This document shows positions 21,352-31,189 of a stretch of 64,000 nt of DNA, in pieces (position 1 is the stretch's first letter; the number at the start of each line of letters is the position of its first letter). Source of the stretch: Leptospira johnsonii (GTDB taxonomy: Bacteria > Spirochaetota > Leptospiria > Leptospirales > Leptospiraceae). A program made the position numbers and the translations under genes. The DNA lies in contig NZ_BFAY01000008.1 of NCBI RefSeq assembly GCF_003112675.1, positions 146,842 through 210,841 on the forward strand, written 5' to 3'. The notes beneath the pieces were generated by a model. That model searched no databases, was not told where the DNA came from, and saw only the letters and a program-made list of their open reading frames with translations.

Positions 21352-22059
21352 ATGAGGGAAACTAAGCCTAAATTCCAGGCTCCTGAGCTTCCTATTCGAA
21401 AATGGTATGAGAAGGGGTTCCTACTAGCTGTCGAAAAACCGGCCGGGATCCCGGTCCATGCTACTTTCGACCCGAACCGTCCCAACCTGGAAGATCTTGT
21501 CCGGCAACAGGAGAAGGAACCTGAATTGAGACTGCTCCATAGACTGGACAAGGACACAAGCGGCATCCTCCTATTTTGTAAAGAGCCGTCCAAGAACAAA
21601 GAAGCAGATTCAATCTTAGCAGATTCAGAAAAAACCTATCTGGCAGTTTCCGCTGGAATTCCATCAGAGAAAGAATTCAGAGTAGAATGTTTTTTAAAAG
21701 ATGGAAAAGGAAAGGTAAGCTCTGTTCGTTCCGGTGGGAAAAAAGCGATCACAGATTTTACAGTCCTTTCCTATTCAAAGGAGAAAAATCTCTCTTTGAT
21801 TGCCGCAAAATTAGTTACGGGAAGAAGGCACCAGATCCGATTTCATCTTTCTTCTATTGGAACTCCTATCTTGGGAGACGAAACCTACGGCGGATCTCTT
21901 TCTAAAAGTTTAGTTCCGAAACCAAAACGATTTTTATTACATTCTTATCTTCTAAAATTCAAAAACGAATTCGAAGAAGAAGTTAAAATTGTCTCCGACC
22001 CTCCTTCCGATTTTCAATCCTATTTACGCTTTTTTTCTGGTATACGATTCCCAGAGTAA
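21352..22059 (+). CDS. RluA-family pseudouridine synthase
   Basis: 235 aa RNA-modifying enzyme. The catalytic aspartate is in LLHRLDKDTSGILLF near residue 60, preceded by the LLAVEKPAGIPVHA motif and followed by GRRHQIRFHLSSIGTPILGDETYGG. No S4 domain is present. This is the RluA/RluC/TruC type; the specific rRNA or tRNA target is not readable. The ATG is preceded by CAGGAGA with good spacing. Followed after 31 bases by the reductase-like gene on the same strand. Cytoplasmic. Confidence 0.88.
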   Translation: MRETKPKFQAPELPIRKWYEKGFLLAVEKPAGIPVHATFDPNRPNLEDLVRQQEKEPELRLLHRLDKDTSGILLFCKEPSKNKEADSILADSEKTYLAVSAGIPSEKEFRVECFLKDGKGKVSSVRSGGKKAITDFTVLSYSKEKNLSLIAAKLVTGRRHQIRFHLSSIGTPILGDETYGGSLSKSLVPKPKRFLLHSYLLKFKNEFEEEVKIVSDPPSDFQSYLRFFSGIRFPE

Positions 22060-22090
22060 GTAAGCTGGTCCTCACTTTCCGGAGGCGAAA

Positions 22091-22936
22091 ATGAGCGAGT
22101 CCATAGCATTGATCATTGGAGGGTCAGGAGCGGCAGGCCATAGCGCCATCCAAGCGATCCGAGAACATTCTTCCAAAACGGGACAAAAATGGAAAATCTA
22201 CTCCACTACCTCGGGAGAATCCCAGGTAGAAGGATCCGACAAAACTATCCCACTCATAAAGTTAGAAGAACCGGAAGAAGCAGTTTCAAATATTCAAAAA
22301 TTCTTAAGTAAAGAAAACGCTAAAGTAGATGTTCTGATTTATACTCCGGCTCGTGGAAATTTAGGTTATCCTGTATCCGAAACACCTGACGAGGACATTA
22401 TCAATGCTGCAAAATACTGCTTAGATCCTATGTTAGACCTGGAGAAAAAATTAAATCCAAGGATCACAGTTGGATACTCTGCTTATTATTATCTCCCTCA
22501 CCTACTTACCTTCTACGGTTCTTTGGCATTTATTAAAAAGAAAATGGAAGAGTGGGCGGTCCAAAAACCTGAATCCAGAAAGATCATCCGCGCAGGTACT
22601 TTTTTCAGCCAAAGTGTAAGAGGGATCACGATCATATTGCAAAGACTTGCAAAATCTTCTCCTCATCCGGACTTACAAAAACTCATGGAAGAACAAAAAG
22701 CCTCCGGCAAAAAATTCGGGGACTTCTTCTTAGATTATATCCAACAGAAGGAAAATGAAAGTTTCGGAAAAAACTTTCCGTCCATTCCATATAGGATTAC
22801 CGAACCGAAGGACCTAAAAACTGCCTTACTTAAAATTTTAGAAGGAGAGAAGTCTCCAATCGTTTCCTTAGTAGGCGATTGGCTCTGGACAGAGGATAAA
22901 CTTCCGGCAATGCCTGAGTATTTAAAGAAACGTTAA
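22091..22936 (+). CDS. NAD(P)-binding Rossmann-fold protein, SDR-like
   Basis: 281 aa. It begins with ALIIGGSGAAGHSAIQAI, a glycine-rich dinucleotide-binding loop, and has VDVLIYTPARGNLG in the place of the SDR NNAG strand. A possible catalytic tyrosine/lysine pair is in LTFYGSLAFIKKKMEEW. The C-terminal half diverges from classical short-chain dehydrogenases and I cannot assign a substrate. ATG follows CCGGAGG. Its TAA stop overlaps the TAA stop of the convergent HAD gene within TTAA. Confidence 0.65.
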   Translation: MSESIALIIGGSGAAGHSAIQAIREHSSKTGQKWKIYSTTSGESQVEGSDKTIPLIKLEEPEEAVSNIQKFLSKENAKVDVLIYTPARGNLGYPVSETPDEDIINAAKYCLDPMLDLEKKLNPRITVGYSAYYYLPHLLTFYGSLAFIKKKMEEWAVQKPESRKIIRAGTFFSQSVRGITIILQRLAKSSPHPDLQKLMEEQKASGKKFGDFFLDYIQQKENESFGKNFPSIPYRITEPKDLKTALLKILEGEKSPIVSLVGDWLWTEDKLPAMPEYLKKR

Positions 22937-23754
22937 GGTTTCGGGATCGTCTTCCAATCCGCAACGCTTTGGATGAGGGTTCCGTTAGGTGGGATCTTCT
23001 TCTTGCCCCTATCCAAAAATATTCCTTTGGATCTTACATGAGAAAGCATTGGGAAATCATTTTCCGAATCCCCGAAAGCAATATCATAACCTTGATTTCC
23101 ATTGGCAAGATTGACTAATTCTACTTTTCCGATCCCGTAAGTGAAAGGTTCTATCAGCTCGTGGCTTAAGGTCCCATTCTTTTCGAGCAGCCTCATGCCG
23201 AGTACATTCTGTTTTGGAATTCCCCAGAGTTCTGAGACCATTTGGATCACAGGTTCAGGAGAAGCAGTAACGATCCAAATTTTGGTCCCCGTCTTCTCCA
23301 GTTCTTTTACAAGTTCCGACATGGGATAAAATGCTTGGACTGCTTGGGGACTTGTATCCTTTTGGTGCCTTTCCCAAACAATACTTGCAGTAGTCTGCAA
23401 TTCTTTGGTGGTTCTGCCGGAAAAGATCCATGTGGACCATCTATACCCTGCTTCTAGGCCTTCTTTCTCTATCTTGGATTCATAATATTTCCAGACCTCG
23501 TCCATAAAGGATTGAGTGTCCGTCTTACGTAAGGTTTCCATTTTTTCGGACACTACAGGCTCCGGGAAAAAAGGAGAAAGTGAATGGATCCAAGGAACTC
23601 CCGCTTTCAGAAGTTCACACATGACTTCTTCTCCGAAATCGCCTCGGACAAGAGTATTATCAAAATCGAATATAGCTGTTTGGAATTTCCGACCAGTCAG
23701 ATTCTCTTCTAAATAGGAAAAGATTTCGGAAGACCAGTCGGAATTAGAGAACAA
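22933..23754 (-). CDS. HAD-family phosphatase, SerB/HAD-IB type
   Basis: 273 aa. Motif I is AIFDFDNTLVRGDFGEE near residue 28, motif II IWIVTASPEP near 163, and motif III-IV FGDSENDFPMLSH near 235; together these are a complete Asp-dependent phosphatase site. The large helical cap between motifs I and II resembles phosphoserine/phosphorylcholine phosphatases. The substrate is unknown. The start is TTG at 23754, five bases after the stop of the M23 gene, which suggests translational coupling. Confidence 0.8.
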   Translation of the reverse strand: MFSNSDWSSEIFSYLEENLTGRKFQTAIFDFDNTLVRGDFGEEVMCELLKAGVPWIHSLSPFFPEPVVSEKMETLRKTDTQSFMDEVWKYYESKIEKEGLEAGYRWSTWIFSGRTTKELQTTASIVWERHQKDTSPQAVQAFYPMSELVKELEKTGTKIWIVTASPEPVIQMVSELWGIPKQNVLGMRLLEKNGTLSHELIEPFTYGIGKVELVNLANGNQGYDIAFGDSENDFPMLSHVRSKGIFLDRGKKKIPPNGTLIQSVADWKTIPKP

Positions 23755-23759
23755 TGGAA

Positions 23760-24677
23760 TTATTGTTGGATGGTTTCTTTTGCGATCGCAACTTGGGACT
23801 CTTTATCCGCTAAGAAAGGAGGAAGATAATGTTCTGGGTTTAATACCACGTTTTGGTAACGGACTTCGAAGTGAACATGAGGTCCGGTCGTATGTCCTGT
23901 GTTCCCGGAAAGTGCAAGCACCTGTCCTTTTTTAACCTTGTCTCCCTGCTTTACGAAAAGAAGAGAATTATGAGCGTATAATGTTTGGATTCCGTTGATC
24001 TGAGGATGAGTAAGAACTACTCTAAGTCCGTATCCGCCGTCTCTTTTGGAATCGGTAACAACTCCATCGGCCGCAGCGATCACTACGGATCCGTTCGGAC
24101 AAGCGATGTCTACACCTGCATGCAAAGCGTTCCAACGTCTTCCCAATCTGGAAGTAACTCTGGAATATTTGAAGCTTAAAGGCCAGATCAATTCTCTTGC
24201 ATCTGAGGTGAAAATCTCTCTTCCTTTGTCCTCTAATAGAAGATTGCGCGTATAATTTGAGTTATAAGGGAAGAATACCGGCTCAGAATTTTGGATCTTT
24301 CCGCTGTCGTGGATCCCGTTTAGAAGGCGAACTTCTCTTTCAGAAGTTCCGAATTTGTGGTATAGATCCTCTAAGGATTCTTTTACTTTTCCCGGAACGA
24401 TCCAGATCCCTTCTCTAGATTGATAGGTTTGGATGAATTGGTTATCTACCTTTACTTCTTCCAAATATGTATTTGCGAAAGATTTCCAGGAAAGGAAGAC
24501 TAGGGCAGATGCTCCTACTATAGAAAGAATAGTTTTTCTTTTCATTTGGTTCTTTCCTTTTTGCGCCGCCAAAAATTCTCTTAAAAAACGGGTCTTGCTT
24601 TTAAGATCGGCGGTAAATTTCCGAAAGTTCAACCTATCCTCCTGGTCCATAATCTCGGGACAAGGATTTTTCTCCAT
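23760..24677 (-). CDS. M23-family metallopeptidase, membrane-anchored
   Basis: 305 aa. A single membrane or signal helix ([15 protein letters not shown]) lies near residues 49-63, then a LysM-like stretch ([20 protein letters not shown]), then the lysostaphin-type zinc peptidase: [22 protein letters not shown] and [14 protein letters not shown], with all metal and catalytic histidines present. Likely cleaves peptidoglycan cross-links in the periplasm. Two starts are possible: ATG 24677, giving a 45-residue charged cytoplasmic leader, or ATG 24545, which has GGAAAG at ideal spacing and begins directly at the signal. I report the longer frame; the shorter is at least as likely. Confidence 0.85.
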   Translation of the reverse strand: MEKNPCPEIMDQEDRLNFRKFTADLKSKTRFLREFLAAQKGKNQMKRKTILSIVGASALVFLSWKSFANTYLEEVKVDNQFIQTYQSREGIWIVPGKVKESLEDLYHKFGTSEREVRLLNGIHDSGKIQNSEPVFFPYNSNYTRNLLLEDKGREIFTSDARELIWPLSFKYSRVTSRLGRRWNALHAGVDIACPNGSVVIAAADGVVTDSKRDGGYGLRVVLTHPQINGIQTLYAHNSLLFVKQGDKVKKGQVLALSGNTGHTTGPHVHFEVRYQNVVLNPEHYLPPFLADKESQVAIAKETIQQ

Positions 24678-25100
24678 CCAAATCCAGAGGAATTAACGAT
24701 ATCGAACGAATCCGACCGAATCCTAATGAAATTAATTATTTTAATCTTAATTATATCGATTTTTATCATATTTTAGTGAATTTTATGCATTTTTACGAGG
24801 AACTATAGGTATAGTCCCGAAAAAATGCAAACTTACTGAAAAGTTTTCAGAAATTCGGGGAAACATTCGTCGTGGTTTTAACCCGAAACCTGGATAGAAT
24901 AGACATAAGGCTAGGCACTCAAAGGGCAGATTTTGTGCGGGTTTTCAAGGTTTTTCGTTCTGGGAACATTAGGTTCTTAAAGGAAGAAGAGAAGTTCACG
25001 CAAAGCCGCGGAGTTTAAAAGAGATTATAAGAATTTTGAAGCCTTACCTTCTTATCTTTGCGCCTTGGCGTGAAAAAAAACCAATCCTTATTTCGAAATC
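24678..25100. other. Gene-free gap with AT-rich promoter-like patch and a long inverted repeat
   Basis: No credible gene. Bases about 24710-24800 are very AT-rich and may hold the promoter of the M23/HAD unit. Bases 24995-25074 hold an imperfect inverted repeat: TTCACGCAAAGCCGCGGAG and the complement of CTTTGCGCCTTGGCGTGAA match at 15 of 19 positions, with a 42-base loop, followed by a run of eight A. The repeat is immediately downstream of the DCC-family gene (minus strand), so it may also serve as its terminator. Confidence 0.55.
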
Positions 25101-25514
25101 CTATCCGAGGATCCTTTCTTTCAGTTCTGGAGTGGGCATTCTGCAAGATTCTCTTTTTCCAAAGAGTTTATATCTGTTTTTTGCGATCAGGTCATATAGT
25201 ATATCACGGATAGGCCTTGGGATAATATAACTTAGTTTCAGGATTTTCCAGAAGCCACCTAGTTTGCCGCAGATTTCCAGGATAGCATTAGATTTGATAT
25301 GAATTTCGGCTCCATCCCAAAAAAGGATGCTATCTATTCCTTGGATCTTTTCCTCCAAGCCTCGGGACTGGATTAGTTTTTTTGCATATTCAGATTGCAA
25401 GCTGGCAAATTTTAATATCTTACGTTTGTCCAGATCCAAAAGTACATTCACTGCACCGTTGCATAGATTGCATACTCCATCAAATAGTACGATCGGTTCT
25501 GTAAATTCTGTCAA
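25101..25514 (-). CDS. DCC-family thiol-disulfide oxidoreductase-like protein (DUF393)
   Basis: 137 aa. The N-terminal motif VLFDGVCNLCNGAV is the D-x-x-C-x-x-C signature of the DCC family (DUF393), thioredoxin-like proteins thought to act on thiols. KFASLQSEYAKKLI is also typical. The final residues contain a second cysteine (ESCRMP). No signal peptide. The start is TTG at 25514, behind AAGGTGG. Physiological partner unknown; it is 64 bases downstream of the GH31 gene on the same strand. Confidence 0.85.
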   Translation of the reverse strand: MTEFTEPIVLFDGVCNLCNGAVNVLLDLDKRKILKFASLQSEYAKKLIQSRGLEEKIQGIDSILFWDGAEIHIKSNAILEICGKLGGFWKILKLSYIIPRPIRDILYDLIAKNRYKLFGKRESCRMPTPELKERILG

Positions 25515-25578
25515 AATCCACCTTCTTCTTTTTATTTAGACAGCGTAGAAGTCTTGTTATTCAAATAAAACCCTTACC

Positions 25579-27735
25579 TCAGTTCTTTTTGAAACCAGAT
25601 AAAGCAGATTTCAATTTTTCATACCAGGCACCTTTCTTTTTCAAGAAAATTGCAGGAGAGCCAAGTGGGGCTGGTGTTTCTATCCAAACTCCTCCCTGGA
25701 AAGTTTTACCTGTCCATACATGTTCCCACTCTCCCTTAGGTAGATATCCTTTTACTGTATCTTCTCCTTTTTCTAAGACTGGAATGACGAGTAGATCCTC
25801 TCCAAGTAAAAATTGGTTTTGTAAGTCTCTTGTATTACCATCTTCCGGATAAGAAAGATAGAGCGGTCGTAGCAGTGGAAGTCCTAATTCGGAAGCTTCT
25901 TTATTTAGAAATTTAAAATATTCTTTTAATGCAAGATGCATCTGCCCGTATCTTGCAAATTCTTTTATCGTATAGGAATCTGAGTATGGTTGGTGATTTT
26001 TTGCAGGCCGGTTCCCTTCGTGAGTCCTAAAAATTGGAGTGAATACATTCAATTCCGCCCAACGTAGAAACAATTCCTTGGATCTAAAATAATCTTTGAT
26101 CGGACTTGGGATCGTGGTATATCCGCCTATATCGCTATGATTTAAACTGAGTCCAGACATCCCTCCGCTTAATATTCCGATCAAAGAAGATACGATCCCA
26201 TCATGTCTTCCCCAACTTACCATCTGGTCGCCTGCCCAAAAGGATGTGGAATATTTATTGGAATAACTGTAACCTGCTCTCGTAAAAAATACGATCTGTC
26301 CTTCTTTTCCTGCTTCTTGGATGGCCTCTCTGTTTAGTTTTGCCCATTCTACGGGATAACGGTTATGGTAAATCTCTGCGGATTCTTTAGAGAACAATAC
26401 AGCGTCCGTTGGCAACCATTCTCCAAAATCGGCCATCCAACCGGAGAGTCCGTTACCTATCAGATTTTGTTTGATGATATTTTTGATCCAAGTCTGAGTT
26501 CTCGGATTTGTAAGATCAAGTAGTCCGGCAGGAAATCCTGCGGTTTGTACTATATAATCTTTTCCTTCTTTATCTTTTACCAAATAATGATTTTTGACCG
26601 CTTCTTCGAATAAAGGACCTTCAGTAGCGAGCATAGGATTGATATATCCTAAAACATGAATATTCTTTTGGTTTAATTCTTTTACAAAGTTTTTGAAATC
26701 CGGGTAACGATCCTCGTCCGGAAACCATTTCCACCAGAGCTGGGAACCGAATACTGTTTTTCTTTGTCCCACCCAGTCTTGGATCCAAAGAGCGCTGATC
26801 GGATTTCCGGCAAGTTTTGCTTCTTCTATCTTTTCCAAAACGATCGATTTTCCGCCTTGGATCCCAAACCAGGTTCCATATGCCCAATCAGGTAAATTGG
26901 GGAATTTTCCCGTATGAGAAGTGTATAATTTCAGGATTTCTTTAGGACTTGCAGCCTTCCAAGATTTAACGTTAAGTCCTCTTTCTCTGAACTCTATGGA
27001 AATTTCGGAATCTTCTTCGAAATCGAAAACGGAATAAGAACTATTCTCGAAGAAGAATGCTCTGTTGCGAGACGTGAGAAAAAATGGAATAGGTGTATAA
27101 GTGCTATATTCGTTTCCCCCCGCACCTTCCAATAATTCCGCTCCCCAGGTAATCGGTTGGTCTCCCCTTCCCACTCCCTGTTCTTCAGAGAACAAGAATG
27201 GTTTTTTTCCTTTTAGATTCAGGTGGGAGAATTGTTCTCCGAGTCCGTAAATACTTTCTGATTCGTCCGATTTGAATTTGATATATGTGCGGTTCAATTC
27301 CGGATTTGTAATTTCTACCTTCCAGTCTAATCCCGAATTGGATGAAGAAACAAATCGGATCGTATATTCTGTTTCACAATTTTTTCCTGTGAGTTTTCCT
27401 TTAACGAGCAACTCACCGGATCCTAATCCAAGACTTTCAATCGTTTGGGATCCGCATTCTAATAGGATTTTGTCTTTGATCTTGAAAGTTGCCTTTCTAT
27501 AATTTACGATCTGTTCTCCTTTTGCGGAGGAAAGAAATGGATTTTGGAAGGAAAATTCTAATATTCTGCCTTTAGATGTGATGAACGAGAGTTCAGTCGG
27601 CAGGAGCACCGCTTTGACCCCGTTTCCAAGATTGAATTCCTGAGGAGGAATAGAAAACGGAGAGATCTTTTCAAACCTGGATCCGCAATTTAATAAAAAT
27701 GTAAATAGTACGCCGGTAATAAAAAAGAACCTCAT
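25579..27735 (-). CDS. GH31 alpha-glycosidase lipoprotein, sulfoquinovosidase (YihQ)-like
   Basis: 718 aa. A spirochaetal signal (FITGVLFTFLLNC) puts Cys17 as the lipid-bearing residue, so the enzyme is anchored in the envelope. The catalytic domain is GH31: nucleophile in GWMADFGEWLPTD near residue 435, acid/base aspartate in WAGDQMVSW near 503. Recalled alignment to E. coli YihQ is strong throughout (GEQFSHLNLKGK, GIQGG, WIQDW, HSDIGGYTT, FRTHEGNRP). Of the YihQ sulfonate-binding Gln-Gln-Arg-Trp set, both Gln and the Trp are conserved but the Arg is Gln here (FGSQLWW near 329). Substrate may therefore be an unsulfonated alpha-glucoside or a modified one. ATG has AGAGGA upstream. Confidence 0.85.
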   Translation of the reverse strand: MRFFFITGVLFTFLLNCGSRFEKISPFSIPPQEFNLGNGVKAVLLPTELSFITSKGRILEFSFQNPFLSSAKGEQIVNYRKATFKIKDKILLECGSQTIESLGLGSGELLVKGKLTGKNCETEYTIRFVSSSNSGLDWKVEITNPELNRTYIKFKSDESESIYGLGEQFSHLNLKGKKPFLFSEEQGVGRGDQPITWGAELLEGAGGNEYSTYTPIPFFLTSRNRAFFFENSSYSVFDFEEDSEISIEFRERGLNVKSWKAASPKEILKLYTSHTGKFPNLPDWAYGTWFGIQGGKSIVLEKIEEAKLAGNPISALWIQDWVGQRKTVFGSQLWWKWFPDEDRYPDFKNFVKELNQKNIHVLGYINPMLATEGPLFEEAVKNHYLVKDKEGKDYIVQTAGFPAGLLDLTNPRTQTWIKNIIKQNLIGNGLSGWMADFGEWLPTDAVLFSKESAEIYHNRYPVEWAKLNREAIQEAGKEGQIVFFTRAGYSYSNKYSTSFWAGDQMVSWGRHDGIVSSLIGILSGGMSGLSLNHSDIGGYTTIPSPIKDYFRSKELFLRWAELNVFTPIFRTHEGNRPAKNHQPYSDSYTIKEFARYGQMHLALKEYFKFLNKEASELGLPLLRPLYLSYPEDGNTRDLQNQFLLGEDLLVIPVLEKGEDTVKGYLPKGEWEHVWTGKTFQGGVWIETPAPLGSPAIFLKKKGAWYEKLKSALSGFKKN

Positions 27736-27796
27736 CGTTATTCCTCTTAGAAACTAACGAGAGGTTCTTTTAAAAGCTTAAGAAGTCTTTCTTTTT

Positions 27797-28648
27797 TTAA
27801 CTTTTTCTGTCGATTCCACCCACTCTTGGGGCAGAAGCTCCTGCACTAGCCTGGCCATATATATTCGCGGCTTGTTTAGGTAGATTGGATTTTCTCCATT
27901 CGAACCAAGAGCCAACATACACGTTCACATCGTTGTATCCTACTTCTTTGAGCATCATAGCAAGCAAGGAGGATCTTGCTCCGTTATAATCATAGATAAC
28001 TGTGGTCCTTTCCGGCATGAAAGGGAAACCTCTTAACTTTTTATTGAAGAAGGTTTTATCCACGAGCTCACCGCTTGCGTCATACAACATTCTCCAATCC
28101 CAGAGGAACGCGCCTGGCAATCTTCCGCATAGACTTCCCGGCTCGGGAGCAGTCAAACGAGGAAGTTTTCCATCATATTCTTCCGGTGTGCGAGTGTCGA
28201 AAATTTGGAGTCTAGTTAAGTTCTTTTCTAAGAATGCTTTGTCTATCACTCCTTCTAACTTGCGGATCTTGGAAGCAGGGCCGCAATCCAGTTCTTTGGA
28301 ACCTTTTTCTTTGGCTCCATCTACTGGCCAGCGTTGTCCGATCAAGAATGCATTTTGAAAACCTGCTGCTCTTAAAAGGAAAACGAGTCTGGATGCGAAC
28401 ATCCCCATTCCCTCGTCAAAGACCAGTATCCTGGACTTCTCTTCTTTTTTAGCGAGAGCAAGTATCTCCTCGATCGGACCCAATAATTTTTTGGAAGAGT
28501 CCGGATCGGAAGCAAAAGCCTTTTTGACAAATGGAAAATAATACGCACCCTTTAAGGTGGATTCCTGATATTGTGCTTGGGAGCGACAATCGATGAATAA
28601 GTCCTGCTTTTCGTTCAGGTCGGTTTTAAGGAAACTCCAGTGAGACAA
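27797..28648 (-). CDS. Tandem rhodanese-domain protein, catalytic cysteines missing
   Basis: 283 aa with two rhodanese folds (about 10-115 and 130-260), the layout of thiosulfate/3-mercaptopyruvate sulfurtransferases. Family residues such as [26 protein letters not shown] and YVGSWFEW are present. The active loop of the second domain, expected as C-x-x-G-x-R, reads YDYNGARSS, and the first domain reads [11 protein letters not shown]; neither has cysteine. So sulfur transfer is unlikely and a binding or regulatory role is inferred. The frame opens with TTG at 28648. The C-terminal tail ([15 protein letters not shown]) is low-complexity. Confidence 0.75.
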   Translation of the reverse strand: MSHWSFLKTDLNEKQDLFIDCRSQAQYQESTLKGAYYFPFVKKAFASDPDSSKKLLGPIEEILALAKKEEKSRILVFDEGMGMFASRLVFLLRAAGFQNAFLIGQRWPVDGAKEKGSKELDCGPASKIRKLEGVIDKAFLEKNLTRLQIFDTRTPEEYDGKLPRLTAPEPGSLCGRLPGAFLWDWRMLYDASGELVDKTFFNKKLRGFPFMPERTTVIYDYNGARSSLLAMMLKEVGYNDVNVYVGSWFEWRKSNLPKQAANIYGQASAGASAPRVGGIDRKS

Positions 28649-28830
28649 GATGAATACCGTTATATTTTTTACTCTTAGTTTTAACCATATTCCAGAGTCC
28701 CGTTTCAGAGTTTAACTTTTTTTTGGTATTCCTGGAATTTCGGGACATAATCCTAAGAATTCTACGGAAATTCCTCTTCTATTTTAAGATCTGTAAAATC
28801 CGCTTTTTCCCGAACCGATAATAATTAGGA

Positions 28831-29727
28831 ATGTTTTCCTCGATGCAGAATATTTTCCATTTAAGAACGAAAAGACTCCTTCTTTCTTTTACAAGCCTGG
28901 GAGTTTTATTATTTTTTTCCGTTTTTATTCCGGAATCAGTAAGTTTCGCAGAAGAACCGCAAACCCAAAAGGCAAATTCCAGGATCGGAGACTTTGCTGA
29001 GAAAGAATTTCAGGAAGGCTACCGAAAATATTCCAAAGAGAAGGATGCAAGACCCCTGAAAGAATGGTTCAAACAACATGGAACCGTTCATTTCGGTGAA
29101 TGTAAGTTTAGATCTCTTCCTGAAACCGAGGAAATACAGTATCTTGCCCTGGACTGTCCCGGAAAAAAACTAAACGGTTTCTTTTATTCGGGAGAAGAAA
29201 GATTACGTTCGCCGGAAAGAATAGATTCTTTCAAAGTGAAGGGTCCGGTTAAGTTGGGTAAAGCTGTTTATTGGGAACTTGAATTTTCCGCAGAAAATTT
29301 AAAAGCTGCAAGTTCCAAACCGATTCCAGGCGGGAAATCCAATCCGGAAACGAAACTTGTAGAAAAAGCTTCCACTGTGAATTTTGGTCTGCAATATTTT
29401 TTAAGCATCGCAAAACATCCGATAGATCGTCCCACTCCCAAAGGAAAAGAGATCTTCTTTGATTCTTCCTGCCCTCTTCTTTACTTAGGAAAGGATGCGG
29501 ATTTTTATTGGGACAAATCTTTGTATTATTCTTTCCAGGCCAGTTGTTTGCCGGATTCTCCTTATTCCTGGATCAGGATCAAAGCGGATCTGAGCGGAAA
29601 TGTTTTAGTCGATAACCAACCCACAGAAGAACTCCAAGAAGGAGCACGTTATCTGGCAAAATTGAAATTAGAATCGGTAGAAAAGGATAAAATCGTATGG
29701 TCCGACGCGGAGTTGTTTCATGAATAA
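28831..29727 (+). CDS. Hypothetical exported protein, first gene of HtrA-like operon
   Basis: 298 aa, not recognised. A positively charged start and hydrophobic helix ([17 protein letters not shown]) end near SVSFAEEP, giving a cleavable signal, so the protein is periplasmic or surface exposed. The mature part has two halves each with paired cysteines ([10 protein letters not shown] ... ALDCPGKKL and DSSCPLLYL ... FQASCLPDS), suggesting two related small domains. A second ATG at 28843 is possible. The last 8 bases overlap the protease gene, so the two are probably made together, and it may be a substrate or partner of the protease. Confidence 0.7.
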   Translation: MFSSMQNIFHLRTKRLLLSFTSLGVLLFFSVFIPESVSFAEEPQTQKANSRIGDFAEKEFQEGYRKYSKEKDARPLKEWFKQHGTVHFGECKFRSLPETEEIQYLALDCPGKKLNGFFYSGEERLRSPERIDSFKVKGPVKLGKAVYWELEFSAENLKAASSKPIPGGKSNPETKLVEKASTVNFGLQYFLSIAKHPIDRPTPKGKEIFFDSSCPLLYLGKDADFYWDKSLYYSFQASCLPDSPYSWIRIKADLSGNVLVDNQPTEELQEGARYLAKLKLESVEKDKIVWSDAELFHE

Positions 29728-31189
29728 GTTTTGGATACTTCTCGCGGGTGCGGTCCTACTCTTTAATATTCCTGTTTTCTCTCAAACGAACGGGAACTCA
29801 GATCTTAAGACATTATTGAACGGTGTGGTCATTGTCAGAAGCGATATTTATCCGGATGCAACCGATCCACTGGAATTCGGGGACCAGGATCTTTCTCGAG
29901 ATGTAGGTTCCGGATTCATTATTGCAGGAAATAGAATATTAACAAACGCTCATGTGATCTCCGAATCCAAGTATCTGAAGGTAAAACGTTTTAATAGTAG
30001 TAAATATTATAATGCAAAAGTGGAATTTATAGGTTTCGACTGCGACCTGGCTTTGATCTCTGTAGAAGACGAGGAATTCTTTTCGGGTGTAGAACCTCTG
30101 GAGATCACAGAAGAATCCCCTTCTCTCGGAAGTAATCTGTTAATGTTGGGTTATCCTGAAGGTGTGGAAAATCTCACTTTGGAAAATGGCCTGGTCAATC
30201 GTGTGGAAAGATTGAGATATTCTTTTACAGGTTTAGATTACAGAAAAGTAATTCGTGTAGGTGCCAATATTCTTCCCGGATATTCGGGAGGTCCTGCTAT
30301 CCAAAACGGAAAAGTGGCAGGGATTATTTTCGAGGTCAGCCAGGTCCAAGGAAACACAGCATATCTTATTCCACCTGAAGTGGTACAACATTTCTTAAAA
30401 GATATCCAAGACGGGCAATACGACGGGTTTCCATTCGTAGGCTTTACTTTCCAAAATGGAAACTCCGAGTCCGTGAAAAAGTATTTGGGAGTTCCTCAAA
30501 ATCTGCAAGGCGTGCTTGTGAATAAGGTATATCCGAATTCTTCATTTTCGGACGTTTTGCAAACCGATGATTTTTTGTATAAGGTAGACGAGGCTTATCT
30601 GAATAACGAAGGTGGACTTCTGGAATTTACAGGAAGAACGATCGTAGATCTGATCGAGCCAGGTTTTGTAGGCCAAAAACTCACTTTGTATTTTTATAGA
30701 AACGGTAAAAACTTTAAGATCCAAGCAGAGTTAAAAAAGACAGATTCCCTGGAATTATATAGAGATCGTCAGATCCGAAGCTTTTTAGGTGCCGGGCTTT
30801 TATTCCAACCCGTAAACCGTGCTTTATTCGGTAAAGAGAGCCAAAGAGTGGAAACTGCTCTCAGATACCATTACAGTTATTTTATACAGGACGATCTTTT
30901 CAAATTTACGGAAAGAGATCTGATATTGACTACGATCTTTCCGGATCCTCTCAACTCTAAATATCTAAATTATCGTTTCAAAATATTAGAATCCATTAAT
31001 GGAAAGACCCCGGCCAATATCGCAGAATTTAAGGATTATTGGAAAAAATTCTCCAACGGGACCTTAGTTTTAAAATTCAGAGGTGTAGGACTTCCCTTGG
31101 TTTTAGATGCCAAAACAGTTAGGACCATAGATCTAAGGGTCAGAAAAAGATTCGATATCAAGTCCGACGAATCCAAGGAGGGAAAATGA
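29720..31189 (+). CDS. Exported trypsin-like serine protease with PDZ domains, HtrA-type
   Basis: 489 aa. A signal peptide ([16 protein letters not shown]) precedes a chymotrypsin-fold domain with the complete triad: His78 in LTNAHVIS, Asp109 in CDLALIS and Ser189 in [16 protein letters not shown]-like domain follows (about 255-340: [22 protein letters not shown]) and then a second, weaker one (about 360-480: [12 protein letters not shown] ... [10 protein letters not shown]). It likely degrades or matures envelope proteins. Coupled on both sides: 8-base overlap with the gene before and ATGA overlap with its inactive paralogue after. The closest known types are DegP/HtrA, but the C-terminal part is longer than usual. 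Confidence 0.85.
   Translation: MNKFWILLAGAVLLFNIPVFSQTNGNSDLKTLLNGVVIVRSDIYPDATDPLEFGDQDLSRDVGSGFIIAGNRILTNAHVISESKYLKVKRFNSSKYYNAKVEFIGFDCDLALISVEDEEFFSGVEPLEITEESPSLGSNLLMLGYPEGVENLTLENGLVNRVERLRYSFTGLDYRKVIRVGANILPGYSGGPAIQNGKVAGIIFEVSQVQGNTAYLIPPEVVQHFLKDIQDGQYDGFPFVGFTFQNGNSESVKKYLGVPQNLQGVLVNKVYPNSSFSDVLQTDDFLYKVDEAYLNNEGGLLEFTGRTIVDLIEPGFVGQKLTLYFYRNGKNFKIQAELKKTDSLELYRDRQIRSFLGAGLLFQPVNRALFGKESQRVETALRYHYSYFIQDDLFKFTERDLILTTIFPDPLNSKYLNYRFKILESINGKTPANIAEFKDYWKKFSNGTLVLKFRGVGLPLVLDAKTVRTIDLRVRKRFDIKSDESKEGK

Noticed and set aside
27797..28648. Active thiosulfate or mercaptopyruvate sulfurtransferase
   Set aside because: Both catalytic loops lack cysteine.
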